64,000 nt of DNA from positions 1-64,000 of the forward strand of contig NZ_JADEXO010000004.1 in NCBI RefSeq assembly GCF_015207105.1, written 5' to 3'. This document shows positions 44,058-52,789 of this stretch, piece by piece. The notes below the pieces were generated by a model. It had not been told where the DNA came from and searched no databases. It saw nothing but the letters and a program-made list of their open reading frames with translations. Position numbers and translations under genes: made by a program. Position 1 is the first letter of the stretch. Each line of letters starts with the position of its first letter. The stretch comes from a cf. Phormidesmis sp. LEGE 11477. Lineage in GTDB: Bacteria > Cyanobacteriota > Cyanobacteriia > Phormidesmidales > Phormidesmidaceae.

Positions 44058-45971
44058 CTACGCTGGTCGGTGAAGATGATTAGCGGCTTGGCTGAGGCGG
44101 TTTAACAGTCTAGTCGCCAAGGCTTGCCCCTGCACAGGTTTGGTGATGTAGTCGTCTGCGCCTAGGGCAAATGCCTGGTCTTGTTTAGCCGGATCGCTAT
44201 GTACGCTAAGAAATACAATCGGTAGATGCTGCCACTTGGCATGGCTACGCAACACTTGAGCCAATTCAAACCCATTGATATGAGGCATCTCAATGTCAAA
44301 CACGACCAAATCAGGCTGCACCTGGTTAAACAATGTCCAAAATCGCTGCGGGTTAGTCAATGGCGTAATTTCAAAATTCCACGGATGCAGCAGTTGCACT
44401 ACCTGCTTGAGATAGTGGGCATCGTCATCCACAATCATGATTTTGCGCGGGCAGACGTTTAGTATCAGCGTTCGGCTAATGGCTTCTAGTACCTCTGAGG
44501 GGGCAACTGGATACTCTATTATCAGCGCACCGCCGCGACGAACTAAGTCCAAGCGATTGCCAAAGTCGGCCTGGGGCGTAATGACCGTTACAGAAACTTG
44601 TGGCCAGCGCTCCGAAAGCTGCTGAATAAAAAACAGCAGCTTTTGCAAAATCGGTTCGTCTAGCACCGTATCGGTTTCCCCGGCTACTAGATTAACTAGC
44701 ACCATATCCGGCGGCGGTGCGAGTAATTCTATTGACGTTTGGGCTGGCCGATCGAGGCAAAGCGAGTGCGAAGCCGCTTCTACTGAGGCCGCTACGCTTG
44801 TTTCTATTCCTTGGGCAACGGCCATCGCCATTAGCTGCCGAACATAGGACATGCTGTTAACATCTACCATCATCACCTTTGGCGCGTTGGGTGGATTGTC
44901 TTCTACTGGACAAACCAGCCGAGGCGATTCATCGAGTGCGTGTCCAAGCGTGGTCACAACGGTATGAAACTGAGCGGCTTGAGCCGTAGAAAAGTCCGTT
45001 CTATCGCGATCGCCCGCGCGAAGTAATAGTTGTTCTACCTGAAGCGCCAGTCGGTAGCCCTTCATCAGGCCGAAGGTGCCTAGCGTGCCGGCCAAGCTAT
45101 GAGCGATTTGCATCGCCTGCGTCTGCTGCTGCTCGCTGAGCTTTTTTACCTGCAGCGTTTGGGAAATTTGTAAGAGCGTTTGCCAACGGGCCAAGCTCTC
45201 TCCTTTGTGGGCTTTCCACGCTTGGGTCAGCCCCTCTAGATAGCGGGCCGAGCGCTGATCGCAGAGACTAGTATCGGCTGTAGGCGAGGCATCAATGACG
45301 AGAGACTTTAGCCGGTAGCCCAGTCCATGTACGGTCTCAATTAAGTCGGCTGCAGCGCCTGACTGACTGAGCTTTTGGCGTAGCCGCCGGAGATGCGATC
45401 GCACGGTTGCTTCACTGGGAAATTCCTCCGAAGACCACAGCTTATCTAACAGAGCCGTCGCACTATACACCTGGTGAGGAGAGCGTAAGAACAGTTCTAA
45501 AAGCGAGTATTCTTTGGCCGTCAGCGAGACGGGCCGACCGCTGTAATGCACCTGAGCGCTAATCGAATCGAGCTGTAGCTTACCCCAGCTCAAAACGGTA
45601 TCGGCTTCCAAGGGCGATCGCCTCAGCAGCACCCGCATCCTAGCGAGTAGCTCATCCATATCAAAGGGCTTAACAACATAATCATCCGCGCCTGCTTCTA
45701 AGCCTTCTATTTTATTGATCTGCTCATTTTTTACAGTTAATAGAAGAATGGGCACACCATAGCCTTGCTGGCGCAGGCGCTGACATAGACGGACCCCGCT
45801 AAGCTGAGGTAGCATCCAATCTAAAACAATCAGGTCGTATTCAAAAGTAGAAGCGTAGGCCCAGCCCGTTTCGCCATCGGCAACGCAATCAACAACATAG
45901 TTATGCGCCATTAGCTGTGAAGTTAGCAGCGTAGTTAGCGCCTTGTCGTCATCTACTAGTAAAACTCTCAT
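44058..45971 (-). CDS. rcaC: RcaC-like complex response regulator (receiver, OmpR DNA-binding, Hpt, pseudoreceiver, receiver)
   Basis: Domains in order: receiver with DDD at 7-9, phospho-Asp51 (IVLDWMLP) and Lys101; OmpR winged helix about 125-222 (SLTAKEYSLLELF, VRSHLRRLRQKL, VHGLGYRL); Hpt domain with His291 in AHSLAGTLGTFG; a degenerate receiver about 365-500; and a C-terminal receiver with Asp559 (VVFDIEMPHINGFEL). This is the architecture of RcaC of type III chromatic acclimation, including Asp51. RcaC activates cpc2 and pcyA through L boxes in red light. The two L-box-like sites nearby and the upstream rcaF/rcaE-like genes support the call. It starts at ATG 45971. Confidence 0.93.
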   Translation of the reverse strand: MRVLLVDDDKALTTLLTSQLMAHNYVVDCVADGETGWAYASTFEYDLIVLDWMLPQLSGVRLCQRLRQQGYGVPILLLTVKNEQINKIEGLEAGADDYVVKPFDMDELLARMRVLLRRSPLEADTVLSWGKLQLDSISAQVHYSGRPVSLTAKEYSLLELFLRSPHQVYSATALLDKLWSSEEFPSEATVRSHLRRLRQKLSQSGAAADLIETVHGLGYRLKSLVIDASPTADTSLCDQRSARYLEGLTQAWKAHKGESLARWQTLLQISQTLQVKKLSEQQQTQAMQIAHSLAGTLGTFGLMKGYRLALQVEQLLLRAGDRDRTDFSTAQAAQFHTVVTTLGHALDESPRLVCPVEDNPPNAPKVMMVDVNSMSYVRQLMAMAVAQGIETSVAASVEAASHSLCLDRPAQTSIELLAPPPDMVLVNLVAGETDTVLDEPILQKLLFFIQQLSERWPQVSVTVITPQADFGNRLDLVRRGGALIIEYPVAPSEVLEAISRTLILNVCPRKIMIVDDDAHYLKQVVQLLHPWNFEITPLTNPQRFWTLFNQVQPDLVVFDIEMPHINGFELAQVLRSHAKWQHLPIVFLSVHSDPAKQDQAFALGADDYITKPVQGQALATRLLNRLSQAANHLHRPA

Positions 45972-46195
45972 ATAGCTTTTGATGTAGCTCTTGTTGGTGT
46001 CACTGTTGTTTTATTGTTGGTTTTGATATGGATTCTAATTTGAACTCGCTAGTATCTGTATTTTGTTTCTCTTTTCCTATTTGTTCTTTCGAGCGGCGAT
46101 TCTATTAAATGTATGTTTGGTCTGTCTATTGGAGTCTGCTGATTTGCATGAATCTGGGCGGAGAATTGTATAGGCCGTCTATACGGGCAGTGAGG

Positions 46196-46576
46196 CTAGA
46201 TCCAGTTCAGCAGCTGCGAAATTTTGCTAGCCAAAGACAAAGGCTCAAATGGCTTGGTGATGACGCCAGCCACGCCAATTTCTTGAAAGAGCCGCTTTTC
46301 GGATGCCTGCGTTTTTGCTGTGAGCAGAATCACCGGAATTGCTCGGGTTTTAGGATTTTTTTCTAGGGCGGCAAAGGTGGCTATTCCATCCATGTTTGGC
46401 ATCATCACATCAAGCAGAATGGCATCCGGCTGACAGCTCTCGGCCTGACGAATTCCTTCTTTTCCAGAAGAGGCGGTTATCCCTTCCCAGCTAGCTTCTA
46501 TTTTGAGACTAAGCTTGACTACTTTTTGAATAGATTCTTCGTCGTCGACGATCAAAATACGTTTGGGTGAATGCAT
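46196..46576 (-). CDS. rcaF: Single-domain response regulator, RcaF-like
   Basis: The 126-residue protein is a lone receiver: acidic pocket VDDEE (11-14), phospho-Asp56 in AILLDVMMPNMDG, LLTAK and ITKPFEP. There is no output domain. The size (about 124 residues in Fremyella RcaF) and position directly after the rcaE-like kinase gene, 40 bp away on the same strand, indicate that it is the first phosphate acceptor in the RcaE-RcaF-RcaC relay. By sequence alone it could be any CheY-like relay; context makes RcaF likely. It starts at ATG 46576. Confidence 0.88.
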   Translation of the reverse strand: MHSPKRILIVDDEESIQKVVKLSLKIEASWEGITASSGKEGIRQAESCQPDAILLDVMMPNMDGIATFAALEKNPKTRAIPVILLTAKTQASEKRLFQEIGVAGVITKPFEPLSLASKISQLLNWI

Positions 46577-46616
46577 AGCGCCAAGAATAATTTTATGGAT
46601 AATGCTAGGGATAGTT

Positions 46617-48923
46617 CTATGAGGGTTGAGTCGGCGATCGCGCGACTAGTAGAGGCGATAGTGGCACAGTAAAGAAAAAGCAGCTTCCCTGTCCTAGCTG
46701 GCTTTGCGCCCAAATTTCGCCGCCATGCTGTTCAACAATTTTGCGACAGATGGTCAGCCCTAGTCCGGTGCCTCCTTTCTTGCGAGAGTCGGAAGAATCG
46801 ACCTGTTGAAACCGCTCGAAGATGCTGTCGAGCTTTTCGTGCGGAATGCCTTGACCGTGATCTCGAACGCAAAACAGAGCGGTTTCTCGATCTGTGCTCT
46901 GTTTGGCTAAAGCCGAATTTACTAAAGCCGGATCAGTGGTTTCGACGCTAAGGTGAACCACTGACCCAGCCGCAGAAAACTTGATGGCGTTGCCTAGTAG
47001 ATTGGTCAGCGTTCGCACGATGTAATCCGGATCGGCCCAGATTGACAGTGACTCGGCGTGAACCCGGATTTTAATATGGTGCTGTTGCGCCATGGTCTGG
47101 ATGGTTTCGACGGCCTCTTCTATCAGCTCGGCAGTATCACAGGCATAGGCATCGATAGTGACTTCGCCAGCTTCGATTCGCTGCAAGTCGAGGACGTTGT
47201 TGACTAGGCGCACGAGCCGATCGGTATTTTCATCGGCGACAGTCAGCATCTCCTGGCCTTCTTCGCGTAAGTTGCCGAGTAGCCCGGTTGCTAGCAGCTT
47301 TAAAGACGTATGAATAGAGGTCAACGGCGTTCGCAGCTCGTGGCTGACAACGGCAATGAATTCGTCTTTCATCCGTTCGATAGCTTTGCGATCGCTAATG
47401 TCGGTGGTCAGCGCAAAAAAGCCTTTGACCTGAGTCGATTTTTGTCGACCGTTCTTCGAGCCGCTCTCATGATCTGCCTGTGAAGCAAAAGAGTCCTTAG
47501 CCGTCTCTAAATGAGGAATGTAGGTGACACTCACCGAGCGATCGCGCCCATCTTGAAAGGTGAGTTCACTCTCATACGTGACCTGTTCACCGGCTAGTAC
47601 CGCCTCAATATAAGGTCGAATGCTCTGATAGTGAGCAGTGCCCATCACCTGCTGAATCGATTGTCCAGTGATATCCACTGGTGAGCGTCCTAGCCACTGC
47701 TCATAGCGCTGATTATTAAACTGATAGCGCTGGTGACGATCGATATAGGCAATCAGCACTGGCAGATTATTGGTAATTAGCCGAAGCTGCGCTTCACTTC
47801 GTCGCAGCGCCTTTTCTACCTGTTTGCGTTCTCGAATCTCTTGCTGCAAAGCGTCATTAGCCTGAGTCAGCTCCGCCGTACGCAAATCAACCCGCTCTTC
47901 TAAATACTCCATTAGCTGACCTTGAGAAAGCGCTAGACTAATTTGCCCCGCAAGCTGCTGCATCAGATCAAGCTCAAAGTCTGACCATTGACGAGGATGG
48001 CGGCACTGATGAGCAATTAACAGTCCCCACAGATGCTTACGCACCGCCGTAGGATCTTCGGCACCGTTATCAACACTATTGATAGAGGGATTGATTGGGC
48101 GAACAATCGGAACAATCAGTTTTGATTTGATATCCCACTGGTCGATAAACTCAACTAAACACTCAGAGATATTTGCGTTTGGATCGTGGACATCGGCGAT
48201 CGCGCGGATGCGCCCTTCGGCATAGAGCATCTGATATTCTTCTGGGAACACCTCTTCTGGAAAAGAAATTTCTAAAAGAGAAGGGTAAGGCGCTACTACC
48301 GCTTCACTCACAGCCTTGCCCGTGCTGTCTGGCAGTACCTGATAGATCAATACCCGATCTGCATTCAGCAGACGCTGAATCTCATCGACGGTGGTTTGCA
48401 AGATCTCTTTGAGCTGCAAAGACTGACGAATCTTGAGCGTGATATCAGCAAAGATTTGAGCCCGCCCTGGTTGTTCTGATGAAAGGCCGTGGGTGAACTG
48501 ATTTTGCAGCACTCGCAGCAGGCGAGCCTGATCGATTAGACCCAGCAAATGCCCCTTGGCATCGACCACGGGCAAATAGCTGATCTGATGCTGTTCTAAT
48601 AAGTCGATGATAGGCGCGATGGGTGCGATCGCCGAATGCTCTACAGTGATCACCGGTCGCGTCACGATTTCAGCGAGTCGCATACTTGCCCAGTCAGGAT
48701 TTTGTGCCAAAGCGCTCATCAAATCTTGACGGGTGGCAATCCCCACCACCTTGCGCCGATAGACAGCTAAAATGCAGCCTGCTGCCGGATGCGAGTTCAA
48801 GCAGTCTAGTACCTTTGCCAACCGAGTTTGACTAGAAGCTGTCAGCGGATTGACGTCCATTACCCCTTGCCAATACAGAGGGTTCGCGCTTAACGAAGAG
48901 GAAACTCTAGCAATAGCTGACAT
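46617..48923 (-). CDS. rcaE: Green/red cyanobacteriochrome histidine kinase, RcaE-like, with CBS domains
   Basis: Domains in order: CBS pair (about 12-145); GAF (about 160-335) with bilin Cys255 in ECLVEFI; PAS (about 378-510); HisKA with His528 (VVSHELRTP); HATPase to 755 (NLLGNAIKFS, DHGQGIP, KGGTGLGL). In the GAF domain Cys is followed by Leu instead of the usual His. Glu224, Leu256 and Lys268 keep the 32- and 12-residue spacing of the RcaE protochromic triad Glu217, Leu249, Lys261. It should be a red/green-sensing kinase using phycocyanobilin. There is no membrane helix. The protein is longer than RcaE as I recall it (655). It starts at ATG 48923. Confidence 0.92.
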   Translation of the reverse strand: MSAIARVSSSLSANPLYWQGVMDVNPLTASSQTRLAKVLDCLNSHPAAGCILAVYRRKVVGIATRQDLMSALAQNPDWASMRLAEIVTRPVITVEHSAIAPIAPIIDLLEQHQISYLPVVDAKGHLLGLIDQARLLRVLQNQFTHGLSSEQPGRAQIFADITLKIRQSLQLKEILQTTVDEIQRLLNADRVLIYQVLPDSTGKAVSEAVVAPYPSLLEISFPEEVFPEEYQMLYAEGRIRAIADVHDPNANISECLVEFIDQWDIKSKLIVPIVRPINPSINSVDNGAEDPTAVRKHLWGLLIAHQCRHPRQWSDFELDLMQQLAGQISLALSQGQLMEYLEERVDLRTAELTQANDALQQEIRERKQVEKALRRSEAQLRLITNNLPVLIAYIDRHQRYQFNNQRYEQWLGRSPVDITGQSIQQVMGTAHYQSIRPYIEAVLAGEQVTYESELTFQDGRDRSVSVTYIPHLETAKDSFASQADHESGSKNGRQKSTQVKGFFALTTDISDRKAIERMKDEFIAVVSHELRTPLTSIHTSLKLLATGLLGNLREEGQEMLTVADENTDRLVRLVNNVLDLQRIEAGEVTIDAYACDTAELIEEAVETIQTMAQQHHIKIRVHAESLSIWADPDYIVRTLTNLLGNAIKFSAAGSVVHLSVETTDPALVNSALAKQSTDRETALFCVRDHGQGIPHEKLDSIFERFQQVDSSDSRKKGGTGLGLTICRKIVEQHGGEIWAQSQLGQGSCFFFTVPLSPLLVARSPTQPS

Positions 48924-49732
48924 TTTCTGGGGGCTCCAACCGCAGGCTCAAGGCGTAGCGACCCTCAAAAGCAGTCACTCATCCTCAGTCTAAAGGTATG
49001 AGATATCTGACAAATCTGTTACAGAACTATTTTGATTATTAAAGTTTTGAGTACCTATCGTTACAGAGTTCGCTGTATCAATCATCAAAATTTATTGGCT
49101 GTAGCGAGTACGCAATTAATTTGCATATTGATTTGCGTATTGAGGTATTGACTATTGACGTAACTAACCTTAAGCGCCGTCTCTGTGTTAAGCAGGTGAT
49201 CTCTAAAACATCCTGACAACAGTGCTTTTAGCAACTGACAACTCGTTATTCTATGGGCGGCAGCAGCCTATGTAGATGATGTTGCTGAAGAAATTTTGGC
49301 GCTTTACTTCAGTGTCATCTATGTAGTTTCTGTAATAAGTCAGTATATTTACCAAGTTTTCATATCCTGATTAAGATCCTTTTTTTAGTGCATAAGCAGC
49401 AGGCACGAATAAGTTGAGCTAGTTACGCTCAAAACAGTCATCGGCAGTCTATTAGCTTTCCGCGCTTTGCTTACTACACCGCGAAAGGCTACAGCCCTAG
49501 TCGTAAAACGCAAAGCGCATAGCTGCGGTGCGACCCCGCGTCGTCGCACCGCAGCTAGGGAACGCCTACCAATTGCACGTAGGCGTAGCCTTCTCGTTGA
49601 GTATGCATCCGCGCATTGCTATACATTGTTGATTTTTGCTTCTCTACGTTCTTCTAGACGCTGAACTTTTTTGCCAACAAGCTCGGCTGAGCGATCGCGA
49701 TCTTGGTTAAAAACCACCTATCGAATCTTCTA
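48924..49732. other. Long divergent intergenic region between rcaE-like and eboA
   Basis: The 0.8-kb spacer should contain the promoters of the regulatory operon and of the ebo cluster. The first 500 bp are AT-rich and without recognisable motif. The right part has a GC-rich palindrome at 49521-49556 and flanking GGCGTAGCC-type elements. I see no gene or tRNA. Confidence 0.55.
49521..49556. repeat. Perfect 14-bp palindrome, part of a dispersed intergenic element
   Basis: AGCTGCGGTGCGAC and GTCGCACCGCAGCT are exact complements around an 8-nt loop. The right half with its flank (CCCGCGTCGTCGCAC, then CTAGGGAACGCCTACCA) recurs with small changes at 56907-56943. Confidence 0.75.
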
Positions 49733-50677
49733 ATGATGACTTCTTCCACAGATATCTTGCCAGCTAATATCTCACTGGCTAACATCTCGCAAGCTAATAT
49801 CCCACAAGCTAAAGCGCTGCTGTATCGCTGGCTTCAGCAGCAGATACCTGCTGAGCGGCTGGCCTGGTTAGACAACAGGTTGAAACAACTCGCTGAGAAA
49901 GGTGCTGCCGACCGATTGCTGTTTACGACGTTTAGTTCGGTGCCTCGCTACACCACCAAAGCTGATCTATCGCTGACGGATGCCGATTTGCGAGAAGCGG
50001 ATTCTATCCGAGCTGGCTGGCTACCTAACGGTTGGAGTCTTGATCAAGCTGGACGAACCTTGTTGCTTTTATCGCTGCCGGACAAAGCGGCTGAGAGCTA
50101 TCAAGCCTCGATTGAAAAGCTATTTAGCGCCGCTGACGTGAGTGAACAAATCGCGCTGTACCAGAGTTTGCCACTACTGCCCCATCCCCATCTGTTTGTT
50201 GCTCGCGCCGCTGAAGGTTTACGCACTAGCATGACGGCAGTCTTTAATGCGATCGCGCTCAACAATCCTTTTCCGGGCGACCATTTCGAGCAGCTTGCCT
50301 GGAATCAAATGGTGCTCAAGGCCGTGTTTGTCGAAAGTCCGCTGCATCTGATCCAACAGCTCGATCGGCGAGCGAATCCTGAGCTGGCCCGCATGCTATC
50401 AGACTATGCTCACGAACGCTGGGCCGCGAAGCGTGAGGTCACCCCTGAGCTTTGGCGTTTGATCGGCCCTTTCTTGAACGACCAGTTCATCAGTGATATT
50501 GAACGGGCGCTGAATTTGCCTAGCAAAGAGCAACAGCTTGCCGCTGCGATCGCCTGCGCCCAGTCCTCGCTACCTGCGGCTCAAAAGCTCTTGTCCCAAC
50601 ATCCTGCTGCAAAAGCTGAAATCGCAGATCGCCAGCTCGACTGGGACAAGTTCAGCCAGCAGTATCTAGCGGCTTGA
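49733..50677 (+). CDS. eboA: EboA-family protein
   Basis: The protein of about 314 residues matches EboA: LLYRWLQQQIPAERLAWLDNRL, FTTFSSVPRYTTKADL, ADSIRAGWLPNGWSLDQAGRTLLLLSLP and VFVESPLHLIQQLDRRANPELARML. It is helical, without known catalytic motifs. It is the first gene of a complete eboABCDEF cluster. Work on scytonemin-producing cyanobacteria found the ebo genes needed to move a precursor to the periplasm. The ATG at 49733 (or 49736) is preferred to a TTG at 49703. The N-terminus has three ANIS-type repeats. Confidence 0.9.
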   Translation: MMTSSTDILPANISLANISQANIPQAKALLYRWLQQQIPAERLAWLDNRLKQLAEKGAADRLLFTTFSSVPRYTTKADLSLTDADLREADSIRAGWLPNGWSLDQAGRTLLLLSLPDKAAESYQASIEKLFSAADVSEQIALYQSLPLLPHPHLFVARAAEGLRTSMTAVFNAIALNNPFPGDHFEQLAWNQMVLKAVFVESPLHLIQQLDRRANPELARMLSDYAHERWAAKREVTPELWRLIGPFLNDQFISDIERALNLPSKEQQLAAAIACAQSSLPAAQKLLSQHPAAKAEIADRQLDWDKFSQQYLAA

Positions 50678-50764
50678 ACGATATATCAAACAACCGCCAG
50701 CCCAACCTCCCAGCTCAACGCCATATTCACTCTGCAAAACTCAGCATCTTTATCTCTCAAAACC

Positions 50765-51703
50765 ATGACTCAAACAAACGACGTTAGCGCGATGACCTTT
50801 ATCGACCCGCACATTCACATGACCGCGCGCACCACCTACGATTACATGGTGCTTAGAGAATATGGCGTGGTCGCTATTATCGAACCCTCCTTTTGGATGG
50901 GTCAGCCGCGTACAAGCGCCGGTAGCTTCAAAGATTACTTCAGCAGTTTGGTAGGCTGGGAGCGGTTTCGCGCCGCTCAGTTTGGCATCCGTCACTATTG
51001 CACGATTTCTCTTAACCCCAAAGAGGCTAACAATCCAGAGATTGCCGATGAGGTAATGGATTTGCTGCCGATGTTTGCCTGCAAAGAAGGCGTGGTGGCG
51101 ATTGGTGAGATTGGCTACGACGAGATGACCCCAGCCGAAGATAAGTATTTTGGTCTACAGCTAGAGCTAGCCAAAGAAGTCGATAAGCCTGTGCTGGTGC
51201 ATACGCCTCATCGCAACAAAAAAGAAGGCACTTCTCGCAGTATGGATGTTTGCACAGAATATGGTGTAGACCCCGCTAAGGTGATTATCGATCACGCGAA
51301 TGAAGAAACGGCAAAAGAAGTCTTAGACCGGGGCTTTTGGGCAGCTTTCTCGATCTATCCGAAAACGAAGATGGGAAATCAGCGCATGGTGGAACTGGTG
51401 CGTCAGTATGGCTGCGATCGCATCATCGTTGACAGCGCTGCTGACTGGGGTCTCAGCGATCCGCTAGCCGTTCCCAAAACCGCTCAGCTGATGGCTGAAA
51501 TGGGTATTCCCGCCGAGCATATCCGCAAGGTTTGTTATGAAAATGCCCTTAGTGCCTATGGTCAAAGTGGCGAAATGAAAGAAACCGACTGGACTAACCC
51601 ACCGGCAGTTGATCAAAGACAGCTTTACGACGGTAATTCTGTGCTGCGCGGGCAGCAGCCCGTGACCGACTCGAAGGAGTTGGCTTCGCTGTTAATCGAG
51701 TAG
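50765..51703 (+). CDS. eboB: TatD-like metal-dependent hydrolase, EboB
   Basis: The amidohydrolase-type TIM barrel has FIDPHIHM (HxH metal site) near the start, VAIGEIGYDE (Glu ligand), PVLVHTPHRN (His) and VIIDHANEET (His). RIIVDSAADWGLSDP near the end supplies an Asp. This matches the TatD-like EboB of ebo clusters. The reaction is unknown. It starts at ATG 50765, 87 bp after eboA. Confidence 0.88.
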   Translation: MTQTNDVSAMTFIDPHIHMTARTTYDYMVLREYGVVAIIEPSFWMGQPRTSAGSFKDYFSSLVGWERFRAAQFGIRHYCTISLNPKEANNPEIADEVMDLLPMFACKEGVVAIGEIGYDEMTPAEDKYFGLQLELAKEVDKPVLVHTPHRNKKEGTSRSMDVCTEYGVDPAKVIIDHANEETAKEVLDRGFWAAFSIYPKTKMGNQRMVELVRQYGCDRIIVDSAADWGLSDPLAVPKTAQLMAEMGIPAEHIRKVCYENALSAYGQSGEMKETDWTNPPAVDQRQLYDGNSVLRGQQPVTDSKELASLLIE

Positions 51704-51796
51704 ATATCGCTAAAACTCAGTGCGGAAATTGCCAGTGCAGAAATTACCCCTACAGAATTGCCACAACAACTTCAGCCACGACAACTTTGACCGACC

Positions 51797-52729
51797 ATGA
51801 CTGCAACAACCGCTCGCGATTCTAGCGCTTGGGCCTATCTGCAAATGATGCGCCCTGCCAATATCCTCACCGCTTGGGCCGATATTCTCTTGGGCTATGC
51901 CGCTTCGGGCGCAGCAGTGCTGAGTATCACCACGGGCCTGGCGGCTACATCCACGCAAAGTTTGATGCCACTAGGCTGGCTATTGCTATCCACCACCGGA
52001 CTCTATGGCGGTGGGGTGGTGTTTAACGATGTGTTTGACGCTGATCTAGATGCTGAAGAAAGACCGGAACGACCGATTCCTTCAGGGCGAGCATCCAAGC
52101 AAGAAGCCATTGTTCTAGGAACTGTCTTATTAGCAATTGGTGTAGTCGCTGCTGCTCAGGTATCTGGGTTAAGCGCTTTGCTAGCCACATTCATTGCAGT
52201 GGCGGCGCTTAGCTATGATGCGATCGCCAAGCACAATCCCCTGATCGGGCCGCTAAATATGGGCCTTTGTCGCGGCGCAAATTTGCTCTTGGGGGTAAGT
52301 GCTGTGCCGCTTGCGGTTCAATCCTATTGGTTCTTGGCGCTGATTCCAATCGTTTATATTGCAGCGATTACGACCATCAGCCGAGGTGAAGTTCATGGCG
52401 GTAGCCGTTCGACCGGGATAGTCGCCCTGTTAATGCTGGGGTTAGTGATTGCGGGTGTTGCTGGCCTTACCTTGTTACCTAGCTACGGTGGCCTATGCGT
52501 TCTTCCTTTTGCTCTACTGTTTGTTGCCTTAGTACTGCCTGCGTTTGTTCGCGCTGCGCTCAACCCCACTGCCGAGCAAATTCGAGCCGCTGTCAAAGCT
52601 GGCATTCTCTGTTTGATTGTTCTAGACGCTGCGATCGCCTCTGGATTTACCCACTGGATTTATGGCCTTGGTGTGCTCTCTCTTTTACCCGTTTCTAGAG
52701 GACTGGCTAAGCTTTTTGCCGTGACATAA
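51797..52729 (+). CDS. eboC: UbiA-family prenyltransferase, EboC
   Basis: The membrane protein has about eight hydrophobic helices. The first Asp-rich motif NDVFDADLDAEERPERPIPSGR is the canonical NDxxDxxxDxxxxR of UbiA enzymes; the second region, YDAIAKHNPLIGPLNMGLCRG, follows. It probably transfers a prenyl or other polyisoprenyl group to a cyclitol-like or aromatic acceptor made by the other ebo enzymes (inference). It starts at ATG 51797, 93 bp after eboB. Confidence 0.93.
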   Translation: MTATTARDSSAWAYLQMMRPANILTAWADILLGYAASGAAVLSITTGLAATSTQSLMPLGWLLLSTTGLYGGGVVFNDVFDADLDAEERPERPIPSGRASKQEAIVLGTVLLAIGVVAAAQVSGLSALLATFIAVAALSYDAIAKHNPLIGPLNMGLCRGANLLLGVSAVPLAVQSYWFLALIPIVYIAAITTISRGEVHGGSRSTGIVALLMLGLVIAGVAGLTLLPSYGGLCVLPFALLFVALVLPAFVRAALNPTAEQIRAAVKAGILCLIVLDAAIASGFTHWIYGLGVLSLLPVSRGLAKLFAVT

Positions 52730-52789
52730 CAAAATTCTGCCGATCTCAAACCGTTCTTGATACTTGTTCACTAAACCAACTTCTTTGAT

